The translations under genes were made by a program, and so were the position numbers. Shown one piece after another: positions 1-5,464 of a stretch of 16,502 bases of DNA. The stretch lies in the NCBI GenBank assembly GCA_002477945.1, contig DLLF01000036.1, forward strand, positions 11,294-27,795, written 5' to 3'. The DNA is from Bacteroidales bacterium UBA7569. GTDB lineage: Bacteria; Bacteroidota; Bacteroidia; Bacteroidales; Paludibacteraceae. Positions within the stretch are counted from its first letter, which is position 1. The number at the start of each line of letters is the position of its first letter. Below the pieces are notes generated by a model, which was not told the DNA's origin, ran no database searches, and was given only the letters and a program-made list of their open reading frames with translations.

Positions 1-69
1 TCTCCGCCGAAATTCGAGTGACTTATATTTTTGGCAACGCCCGACGCATAGCCGGTGACTTTTCTTTGG

Positions 70-103
70 TTTCTTTTCTTTTGGTCAGGCAAAAGAAAAG
101 AAA
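70..103. repeat. Intergenic inverted repeat downstream of prmC
   Basis: A 14-base arm TTTCTTTTCTTTTG (70-83) is followed by a six-base loop and its exact reverse complement (90-103). It lies about 40 bases past the prmC stop. It could form a hairpin in the prmC transcript, but no T-run follows on either strand, so it is not a canonical intrinsic terminator. Similar purine/pyrimidine palindromes are common between genes in Bacteroidota genomes. I see no gene in 1-144. Confidence 0.6.
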
Positions 104-144
104 GAACTAATAAAATTAACTATAATGTTTATGTATTATGTACA

Positions 145-993
145 TCAAATAAGGAGTGGAACAAGTGTATCTAATTCCGCCAACGAGCATTCCGTAGCCT
201 TCATCATACGTTCCTTGCCTTGCATGTCTTTCCTTGTCTCAATATGCAGATAGCCTTCCTTTTGCAGCATCTCTTTCATAGCCTGCGCTTGAAGCGGATT
301 GATCTCAAAATAGAGCGTCCCTGCACGGTGTTGTCCGGCAAGTGCGCGGTAGAATAGCAATGGATCGGAGTCGGGGACAAACAAGGCGGTCTGTGGTTCG
401 TAGTCAAGCACGTTCCGCTCCATTGCCGCCCGTTCCTTGTTCATGATGTAGGGCGGATTGGAAACCAGAATATCCGTGTGCAAGTCTTCAGGCAGATGCA
501 GCATGTCTGCCTTTCTCCACCGGATATCCGTTCCTTGTGCTTCGCCGTTCTTCCGTGCTGTTTCTATGGCTTCTGAGGATAAGTCCAATGCCGTTATCTG
601 CCATTTTGGCTGTTCTTTTTTCAGAGCAATGGCGATGCAGCCGCTTCCCGTGCCGGCGTCTGTCAGGGTGAGATGCTCTGCCGTGTTGTCTTCCAGTATC
701 CAGTCCACCAGTTCCGATGTCTCCGGACGGGGAATCAGTACGGAAGGGTTTACTGCAAGTTCCATCCCCCGCCAGTAAGTATGCCCGAAGATGTATTGTA
801 CGGGTTCGTGCCTCTGTATCCTGCGCAATACGTCCGAAACCTCTGGTACAATCTTTGTACATTTGCCCGAGAGAATATCAGTGCGGCTCATACCCGTAGT
901 TTCCTCTATTACCCAATAGGCGGTTGCCCGCAACTCACCTTCGGGTATGTAACCTCGCAACTGGTCTTCTGTTTGTTGGATAACCTCGTTCAT
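145..993 (-). CDS. prmC: Peptide chain release factor N5-glutamine methyltransferase PrmC (HemK)
   Basis: This 282-residue protein is a class I SAM-dependent methyltransferase that methylates the glutamine of the GGQ motif in release factors RF1 and RF2, in the cytoplasm. An N-terminal helical substrate-binding domain (about 1-85) is followed by RPETSEL (89-95), the glycine-rich SAM loop DAGTGSGC (112-119) and the diagnostic catalytic NPPY (179-182). The length is normal for the family. The frame opens further upstream at a TTG (1005), but I chose the ATG at 993 because it gives the usual N-terminus. A TATCTTTG promoter box lies only about ten bases upstream, so the leader would be extremely short. 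The gene diverges from ribD across 25 bases. The NPPY and RPET motifs make the family assignment firm. Confidence 0.95.
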   Translation of the reverse strand: MNEVIQQTEDQLRGYIPEGELRATAYWVIEETTGMSRTDILSGKCTKIVPEVSDVLRRIQRHEPVQYIFGHTYWRGMELAVNPSVLIPRPETSELVDWILEDNTAEHLTLTDAGTGSGCIAIALKKEQPKWQITALDLSSEAIETARKNGEAQGTDIRWRKADMLHLPEDLHTDILVSNPPYIMNKERAAMERNVLDYEPQTALFVPDSDPLLFYRALAGQHRAGTLYFEINPLQAQAMKEMLQKEGYLHIETRKDMQGKERMMKATECSLAELDTLVPLLI

Positions 994-1002
994 ACACGAC
1001 GG

Positions 1003-1010
1003 CAAAGATA
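1003..1010 (-). promoter_or_regulatory. Candidate -7 box for prmC
   Basis: TATCTTTG on the minus strand matches the Bacteroidota -7 consensus TAnnTTTG. I see no good TTG/TTTG -33 element at the expected distance, which would fall inside ribD. If used, transcription would start about five bases before the prmC ATG, giving a near-leaderless mRNA. Confidence 0.4.
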
Positions 1011-1018
1011 GGTAAAAA

Positions 1019-2029
1019 ATGTCAGACGATGAAATCTATATGCACCGTTGCCTGCAGTTGGCAAAGTTAGGTGAGTACTATGTGGCACCCAATCCCATGG
1101 TGGGGGCGGTCTTGGTTCAGGATGGTCGGATCATTGGGGAAGGGTGGCATCATCGTTTCGGCGGACCGCATGCCGAGGTGGAGGCGTTCCGCAGTGTTGA
1201 TCGTACCCGTTATCCCCGTTGTGCCGATGCTGTGCTTTATGTCTCGTTGGAGCCTTGCAGCCATTATGGCAAAACCCCTCCTTGCGTCAATCTTATCCTG
1301 CAGGAGGGCGTCCGCCGTGTGGTGGTCGGCTGTCTCGATCCCAATCCGTGTGTGTCGGGGCGGGGCGTTTCTATTCTTAGGGAAGCAGGCGTGGAGGTTG
1401 TTGTGGGCGTTCTGGAAGCGCAATGCCGTTCGCTCAACAGGCGTTTCCTGTGTCTGCATGAGAAACACCGTCCCTATGTCGTCCTGAAGTGGGCGCAAAC
1501 AGCCGACGGATATATGGGCTATACCCCAGGACAGATTACGGAGCGGGGACAACGCTTGCAAATATCCAATCCCGTCACCAAACAAATCGTGCATAAGATG
1601 AGAGCCGAAAACATGGCTATCATGGTCGGTACCAATACGGCCCTGCAGGACAATCCGCGTCTGCTCACCACTCATTGGTCGGGACGCAACCCCGTACGTG
1701 TCGTCTTGGACAGGCATGGTCGTTTGCCGCTTGAGTCGCAACTCTTCTCTGACGATGCACCTACGCTGGTCTATCGCGAAAATACCGATTGGCGGTTTAT
1801 TTTGCAGGATTTGGCAAGTAGGCAGATTCATAGTGTTATGGTAGAGGGGGGAAGAACGCTTCTGCAGACGATTATTGACACGGGTATCTACGATGAAGTC
1901 CATGTGGAGGTGGCTCCTTTCTGCGTGGGAGAAGGCATAAAGGCACCGGCTGTCGCTCTGCCCCTCCTTCCCGGGAGAAACATCGATGGCAACCTGCTCT
2001 ATGAATGGACGCATACTGCCGCCTGCTGA
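1019..2029 (+). CDS. ribD: Bifunctional riboflavin biosynthesis deaminase/reductase RibD
   Basis: This 336-residue cytoplasmic enzyme does two consecutive steps of riboflavin synthesis: deamination of diamino-hydroxy-phosphoribosylaminopyrimidine, then NADPH-dependent reduction of the ribosyl side chain. The N-terminal cytidine-deaminase-like domain (about 1-145) has the APNPMVG substrate loop (23-29), the zinc and catalytic motif HAE (51-53) and the two zinc cysteines in PC-SHYGKTPPC (C80, C89). The C-terminal RibD_C reductase domain (about 150-336) has KWAQTADG (157-164), DNPRLLT (211-217) and VEGG (275-278). Both domains are complete and the length is normal. The gene is divergent from prmC. 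I see no clear promoter for it in the 25-base gap. Confidence 0.96.
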   Translation: MSDDEIYMHRCLQLAKLGEYYVAPNPMVGAVLVQDGRIIGEGWHHRFGGPHAEVEAFRSVDRTRYPRCADAVLYVSLEPCSHYGKTPPCVNLILQEGVRRVVVGCLDPNPCVSGRGVSILREAGVEVVVGVLEAQCRSLNRRFLCLHEKHRPYVVLKWAQTADGYMGYTPGQITERGQRLQISNPVTKQIVHKMRAENMAIMVGTNTALQDNPRLLTTHWSGRNPVRVVLDRHGRLPLESQLFSDDAPTLVYRENTDWRFILQDLASRQIHSVMVEGGRTLLQTIIDTGIYDEVHVEVAPFCVGEGIKAPAVALPLLPGRNIDGNLLYEWTHTAAC

Positions 2030-2033
2030 TATA

Positions 2034-2120
2034 CCTCTAACCCCTAACCCCTAACCCCTAACCCCTAATCTCTAATTCCTAATCTCTTGGGGAAGTCCCC
2101 TCCGCCCCATTCGTCCCATT
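2034..2120. repeat. CCCCTAA tandem repeats plus CATTCGYCC 9-mers after ribD
   Basis: Starting five bases after the ribD stop, units of the heptamer CCCCTAA repeat and then decay into CTAAT-type variants to about 2086. A G/C-rich piece follows, containing a 16-base string (2105-2120) that also occurs exactly at 8766-8781. The complementary strand reads (TTAGGGG)n, a potential G-quadruplex former. No coding potential is seen. A second, longer array of the same types lies at 8752-9112. Confidence 0.8.
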
Positions 2121-2163
2121 GGGCTTATCTTCTCTCAAAAACGGATACGCTTTTTTACCGATG

Positions 2164-2194
2164 TTGTATGATTTGTGAATTTTCTATATCTTTG
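2164..2194 (+). promoter_or_regulatory. Probable promoter of the DGR operon
   Basis: A TTG (2164-2166), a 20-base spacer and TATCTTTG (2187-2194) fit the Bacteroidota -33/-7 promoter pattern. Transcription would begin near 2199, leaving a leader of about 365 bases before the target gene start at 2564. Confidence 0.6.
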
Positions 2195-2233
2195 CACCCG
2201 TAAACGATAAAATACAACAAACTGTAACCAACT

Positions 2234-2482
2234 CCGCCTATGGCATAACCGCGCATCGGTAAGGCGGTGCAACGACATATTTTGAGAAGCGTTATAAGCC
2301 AAATTTGGTATCTTGAAACCTGAACAATTTTAAGATATTCACTCAAACCAAAGCCTATAAACGCTCACGCTGACCGCGTGGGCTTTTGGTGCGTAAATTT
2401 GAGTGAATAAGGTAAGTTCAGGACCGCAAGATACCAAATGAATCGAACGAAAGTTCACGCTCTTTTGTGCCTGTAGGTGAAC
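2234..2482 (+). ncRNA. Structured leader or small RNA upstream of the DGR target gene
   Basis: This stretch of the 534-base gap 2030-2563 has no convincing gene but much base-pairing potential. A first stem is CCGCCT/AGGCGG (2234-2239 with 2262-2267). A nested 137-base hairpin follows: 13 perfect pairs (2303-2315 with 2427-2439), 7 pairs (2319-2325 with 2416-2422), an asymmetric bubble of 10 and 6 bases, about 12 pairs (2336-2347 with 2398-2409), a bulged stem (2347-2355 with 2381-2390) and a terminal hairpin CACGC/GCGTG (2366-2370 with 2376-2380). A last stem GTTCA/TGAAC spans 2453-2481. One long rod with a central bubble recalls 6S-like RNA, but I cannot confirm that. It could instead be a regulatory leader or a DNA cruciform. 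The rod is near-symmetrical, so the minus strand could fold alike. A TATCTTTG also occurs on the minus strand at 2504-2511, without a well-spaced -33 element. Confidence 0.55.
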
Positions 2483-2563
2483 AATAATAAAATAAAAACA
2501 AAGCAAAGATAAGAAACGGAGAAAGTCGCCGGCCGAATAACAAAGTGGAGACAAACAAAGTAA

Positions 2564-3298
2564 ATGAATATGAGAACAAAACTTATCTCATTGAGTATCG
2601 TCCTGCTGATGGGAGTGTCAGCGTGGGCGCAGAAACCGATAACGTTCCCAATCTATGACAATTGTAGCAAGAACGGCTATCAAGCAGGCTATGTTCCTGC
2701 CCCTGCTGACGTACAAGCCGTCGATTTAGGTTTGCCAAGCGGACTGAAATGGGCGTCATACAACATCGGTGCTACCACGCCCGAAGGCTACGGCAACTAC
2801 TACGCTTGGGGCGAGACGGAAACCAAAGCCGACTACTCGTGGGCGACCTACAAGCATAATAATGGTGCCTACAACAAACTCACCAAGTACTGCACTAATA
2901 CAAGTTACGGCGACAACTGCTTCACCGACGACAAGACGACCTTGGAGCCGGAGGATGATGCCGCTACCGTGAATTGGGGCGAAGAATGGCGTATGCCTAC
3001 CGATGCCGAGTGGACGGAGTTGCGAGAACAATGCACGTGGACTTGGACTACACTGAACGGAGTGTATGGCTACCAAGTAGCAAGCAAGGTCAACAGCAAC
3101 TCTATCTTTCTCCCCGCCGCAGGGTATCGCTACGGCACGGGCCTCGACGGTGCCGGCAGCCTCGGCGACTACTGGTCTTCGTCGCTCGGCGCGGACAGCC
3201 CGATCTGCGCGTGGAGCGTCTACTTCGGTTCGGGCGGCGTGTACGGGTACGGCAGCGGCCGCCTCGTCGGTCAGTCTGTTCGCCCCGTTTGCCCGTAG
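2564..3298 (+). CDS. DGR target: secreted C-type-lectin-like variable protein
   Basis: This 244-residue protein starts with a signal peptide (basic MRTK, a hydrophobic stretch about 7-20, probable signal peptidase I site SAWA|Q after residue 22). The body matches the Fib_succ_major/DUF1566 type, relatives of the formylglycine-generating-enzyme and C-type lectin fold: VDLGLPSGLKWASYNIG (53-69), YYAWGETE (79-86), WGEEWRMPTDAEW (138-150), FLPAAGYR (182-189), YWSSSL (203-208) and the C-terminal SVRPVCP (238-244). The variable repeat encodes residues 182-244, where CLec-fold DGR targets carry their variable ligand-binding surface. The product is probably secreted or surface-exposed, and its ligand is unknown. 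The first ATG is used; Met3 is an alternative. The accessory gene follows after a 154-base structured gap. The family and its role as DGR target are well supported by the VR/TR alignment. Confidence 0.92.
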   Translation: MNMRTKLISLSIVLLMGVSAWAQKPITFPIYDNCSKNGYQAGYVPAPADVQAVDLGLPSGLKWASYNIGATTPEGYGNYYAWGETETKADYSWATYKHNNGAYNKLTKYCTNTSYGDNCFTDDKTTLEPEDDAATVNWGEEWRMPTDAEWTELREQCTWTWTTLNGVYGYQVASKVNSNSIFLPAAGYRYGTGLDGAGSLGDYWSSSLGADSPICAWSVYFGSGGVYGYGSGRLVGQSVRPVCP

Positions 3299-3302
3299 CA
3301 TA
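3108..3302 (+). repeat. DGR variable repeat (VR)
   Basis: This 195-base segment aligns without gaps to the template repeat at 4117-4311 (constant offset 1009). By hand count there are 37 mismatches, all at adenines of TR: 26 A to G, 9 A to T, 2 A to C. No G, C or T of TR is changed. The variable window is 3131-3267, flanked by invariant blocks of 23 bases (5') and 35 bases (3'). At protein level there are 26 substitutions, and all 22 Asn of the TR reading are replaced. The target-gene stop codon TAG lies inside the invariant 3' block. Confidence 0.96.
3268..3302 (+). promoter_or_regulatory. Probable IMH (initiation of mutagenic homing) region
   Basis: This 35-base block at the 3' end of VR is identical to TR 4277-4311, including four adenines that are unchanged. 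It contains a G/C-rich core (CGCCCCG, 3281-3287). In the Bordetella phage DGR, such a protected 3' block marks where cDNA priming and homing start and is not itself mutated. The role here is inferred from position and conservation. Confidence 0.7.
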
Positions 3303-3324
3303 AGAGCCCTCTCACACGGGCAAA
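3288..3324 (+). promoter_or_regulatory. Hairpin/cruciform at the 3' end of VR
   Basis: TTTGCCCGT (3288-3296) pairs perfectly with ACGGGCAAA (3316-3324) across a 19-base loop. The left arm is in the shared VR/TR block. The right arm lies only after VR: the sequence after TR has no complement. Stem-loops just downstream of VR are needed for efficient homing in the Bordetella phage DGR, so this may mark the recipient copy. No T-run follows, so it is a poor terminator candidate. Confidence 0.6.
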
Positions 3325-3343
3325 GCAACCACTCCCAAACACT

Positions 3344-3415
3344 CGTTCCGTGGCTGCGGCGGTCGCACGCCTGCCGCAGCAGGCAAACCGGTGCGACCAG
3401 CGGAGACACGGAACG
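3344..3415 (+). ncRNA. Long stem-loop between the target gene and the accessory gene
   Basis: Three nested perfect stems are visible: CGTTCCGTG/CACGGAACG (3344-3352 with 3407-3415), GGTCGCAC/GTGCGACC (3361-3368 with 3391-3398) and GCCTGC/GCAGGC (3369-3374 with 3379-3384) closing a CGCA loop. A six-base one-sided bulge (3385-3390) separates the inner two stems. A T-run (CTTTTT) appears only about ten bases later, so it may act as a weak terminator or attenuator, as a second structure used in homing, or as a stabiliser of the target mRNA 3' end. Confidence 0.55.
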
Positions 3416-3452
3416 CAATGGAAAACTTTTTCTGACTGAATAAAAAAGCAAT

Positions 3453-3992
3453 ATGGCACAACTCAAAGATATATTGGCAATAGAGCAGCAGCGCACCGCT
3501 GATGCGGAATGTCGCAAAGTACACCTTTTCCAAGAAGGCACGTTTTACCGTGCCTACGAGCGGAGTGCGTGGCTGGTTATTACGTATATCAGTCCGCTCA
3601 AACCCACGCGGCGCAACGTGAAAGGGCAGGAGGACAGCATCGTCTTTTGCGGCTTCCCCGTAACCAGTCTGCCCAAATATACTCCGGACGGGTGTGCTGC
3701 CATTGTACAGGAAGACAAAAGTGTTCTGCTCTCTTTGCCCGAAACGCTCTATCCGCAGACAACGTCTGCCGAGGCGGAGCAGGAGAGGTTCAACAACTGG
3801 AAAAACAGCGTCCCTCTGACCGAAAGCAAAAAGGACGCACACAAAGAAAGCATTATCGATGCCGCCCGTGCGCCTATGCGTATGACGGAAATCATGCAGC
3901 AGATACTCGCATTCCCCATAGAGCAGAAAACGCCTGTGGAATCGATGCTCTTCTTGTCGGAAATAAAACAAAACTTGTCACATATCCTTTGA
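3453..3992 (+). CDS. DGR accessory protein, possibly MutS-domain-I-like
   Basis: This 179-residue soluble protein has no signal peptide and lies between VR and TR, where DGRs often encode an accessory factor. It does not look like Avd, the usual small basic helical-bundle partner (about 125 residues). Residues 24-80 resemble the N-terminal mismatch-recognition domain of MutS: HLFQEGTFYRAYE (24-36) recalls the MutS GDFYE region, and GFPVTSLPKY (67-76) recalls the MutS G-V-PYH-A-Y segment. The Phe of the F-x-E motif is kept (F31) but the Glu is Arg33. The C-terminal half (about 105-179) is probably helical. From memory, MutS-like (MSL) accessory genes have been reported in DGR surveys. The link to MutS is by eye only. 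A DNA or RNA binding role in homing is inference. Confidence 0.65.
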   Translation: MAQLKDILAIEQQRTADAECRKVHLFQEGTFYRAYERSAWLVITYISPLKPTRRNVKGQEDSIVFCGFPVTSLPKYTPDGCAAIVQEDKSVLLSLPETLYPQTTSAEAEQERFNNWKNSVPLTESKKDAHKESIIDAARAPMRMTEIMQQILAFPIEQKTPVESMLFLSEIKQNLSHIL

Positions 3993-3997
3993 GAGGG

Positions 3998-4036
3998 TTC
4001 ACAGGCAGTTCGTCATGGAGGCTTTGCCTTTGTGAA
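3998..4036 (+). other. Hairpin upstream of TR
   Basis: TTCACA-GGCA (3998-4007) pairs with TGCC-TTTGTGAA (4025-4036), with a two-base bulge. It sits six bases after the accessory-gene stop and about 80 bases before TR, inside the segment expected to form the 5' part of the template RNA. The pairing is modest and the role is unknown. Confidence 0.35.
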
Positions 4037-4116
4037 ACAGACGTAAATGCAGTTTGGCTTCTTTTTGTACGGATTCCTTCCTGCACGAGTATCAGGCAAC
4101 TGCCGACGCCGAGACA

Positions 4117-4311
4117 TTCTCCCCGCCGCAGGGTATCGCAACGACACGAACCTCAACAATGCCGGCAACAACGGCAACTACTGGTCTTCGTCGCTCAACA
4201 CGGACAACCCGAACAACGCGTGGAACGTCAACTTCAATTCGGACAACGTGAACAGGAACAACAACAACCGCAACAACGGTCAGTCTGTTCGCCCCGTTTG
4301 CCCGTAGCATA
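4117..4311 (+). repeat. DGR template repeat (TR)
   Basis: This is the donor copy for VR 3108-3302. It is rich in AAC codons when read in the VR frame (22 Asn codons, 20 of them AAC), so adenine mutagenesis gives many amino acids but cannot make a stop from AAC. Of roughly 51 adenines in the window 4140-4276, 37 differ in VR. TR ends 37 bases before the reverse transcriptase start, the usual TR-RT order. An open frame of 86 codons runs through it (4047-4307), but this is best seen as the template and not as a protein gene. The flanks 3993-4116 and 4312-4348 hold no other gene. Confidence 0.96.
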
Positions 4312-4348
4312 GCACCCGCCGAAGATATATTGTGATGAATAAAAACGG

Positions 4349-5464
4349 ATGACACCTTATCGCTTGACATACGACCAACTGCTTGCCGACCTCTATCAGG
4401 CATACTATGATGCCCGGAGGCACAAGCGGCAAAAGGCTTACCAACTGCGCTTCGAGGCGGAGGCGGATACCCGTCTCCGTGCGCTGTGCAACGAGTTGTG
4501 GTCGCGCACCTACAAGGCACGTCCGTCGGCTTGTTTTATCATTACCGACCCGAAGAAACGCGAAGTGTTTGCGGCGGATTTCCGCGACCGCATCGTCCAC
4601 CATCTCTATTACAACTATACGCATACCCTCTATGAGCGCACGTTCATAGAAGATACGTACAGTTGTATTCCGGGGCGTGGCACGCACTACGGCATCCGCC
4701 GTCTGCAACGGCATATATGCCGCGAGAGCCAAAACTACACGCTGCCGTGCTATGTGCTGAAAATGGATATACGGGGCTATTTTATGCATATCCGGCGGGA
4801 ACGGTTGTTGTCGCTCTGTTTGGCGGCATTGGACAGGATGGCTTCGCATCGTATTCTCCGGCACGTGCCGACCACGTGGGCGGAACGTGTTGATATGGAT
4901 TTTGTACGCTATCTGACGCAAGAGATTGTGCTGCTTGACCCTACGGAATACTGCTACGTGGTAGGCGATACGCACGATTGGGACGGCTTGCCTGTCAACA
5001 AGAGCCTGTTCCGCAGCCCGCAAGGTTGCGGTCTGCCTATCGGAAACCTGACCAGCCAGTTGTTCTCCAATGTCTATCTGAACGTGCTTGACCAATATAT
5101 GAAACGCGTCTTGCATTGTGTGCATTATGGCAGGTATGTGGACGATTTCTTTGTGGTCAGTGCGGACAGGGATTGGCTCCATAGGCTGATAAGTCCGGTG
5201 CGCAGGTTTGCTATGCAGTCGCTGGGGCTTGCCTTGCACGAGGGCAAAACGCAAATCTGTGATGTGCGGTACGGCGTGGAGTTTCTCGGGGCAACCGTCA
5301 AGCCTTTCCGCAGTATAGTGAGCAAGCCGGCGTTGCGCAGAATGTGTCCGAAAATCCGGCAATGTATGCAGAATATACCGCTTTCAAACGAGTCGCTTGT
5401 CTCGTTTGGCGGTCTTTTATGTCATGGAAAAAATTATCATAAAATAAAACAATTGTTACAATGA
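4349..5464 (+). CDS. DGR reverse transcriptase
   Basis: This 371-residue RT of the DGR clade copies the TR RNA into adenine-mutated cDNA. Recognisable motifs, in order: the fingers region with RDRIVHH (79-85), PGRGTHYGIRRLQ (108-120), the first catalytic aspartate in KMDIRGYF (D140), the PQGC-LPIGNLTSQLFSNVYLN block (224-245), where G-LPIGN-x-x-SQ is the DGR form of RT motif 4, the catalytic YVDDF (263-267), KTQI (300-303) and GVEFLGATV (309-317). No RNase H, integrase or maturase domain is present, and the length is typical for the clade. The ATG follows TR by 37 bases. The stop overlaps the start of the next gene by four bases (ATGA). It is probably transcribed with the target gene from the 2164 promoter, or from a closer promoter that I do not see. 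Confidence 0.96.
   Translation: MTPYRLTYDQLLADLYQAYYDARRHKRQKAYQLRFEAEADTRLRALCNELWSRTYKARPSACFIITDPKKREVFAADFRDRIVHHLYYNYTHTLYERTFIEDTYSCIPGRGTHYGIRRLQRHICRESQNYTLPCYVLKMDIRGYFMHIRRERLLSLCLAALDRMASHRILRHVPTTWAERVDMDFVRYLTQEIVLLDPTEYCYVVGDTHDWDGLPVNKSLFRSPQGCGLPIGNLTSQLFSNVYLNVLDQYMKRVLHCVHYGRYVDDFFVVSADRDWLHRLISPVRRFAMQSLGLALHEGKTQICDVRYGVEFLGATVKPFRSIVSKPALRRMCPKIRQCMQNIPLSNESLVSFGGLLCHGKNYHKIKQLLQ

Noticed and set aside
2303..2439. Miniature transposable element with 13-base terminal inverted repeats
   Set aside because: The arms continue inward as nested stems, no target-site duplication is visible, and an RNA fold explains the pattern better.
3288..3324. Intrinsic terminator of the target gene
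   Set aside because: No T-run follows the stem, and one arm lies inside coding sequence and the homing block.
4047..4307. An 86-codon open frame through TR, ending in the same residues as the target protein
   Set aside because: It is the template repeat read in the VR frame. It has no plausible start region or signal peptide, and its Asn-rich body is explained by the AAC content of TR.
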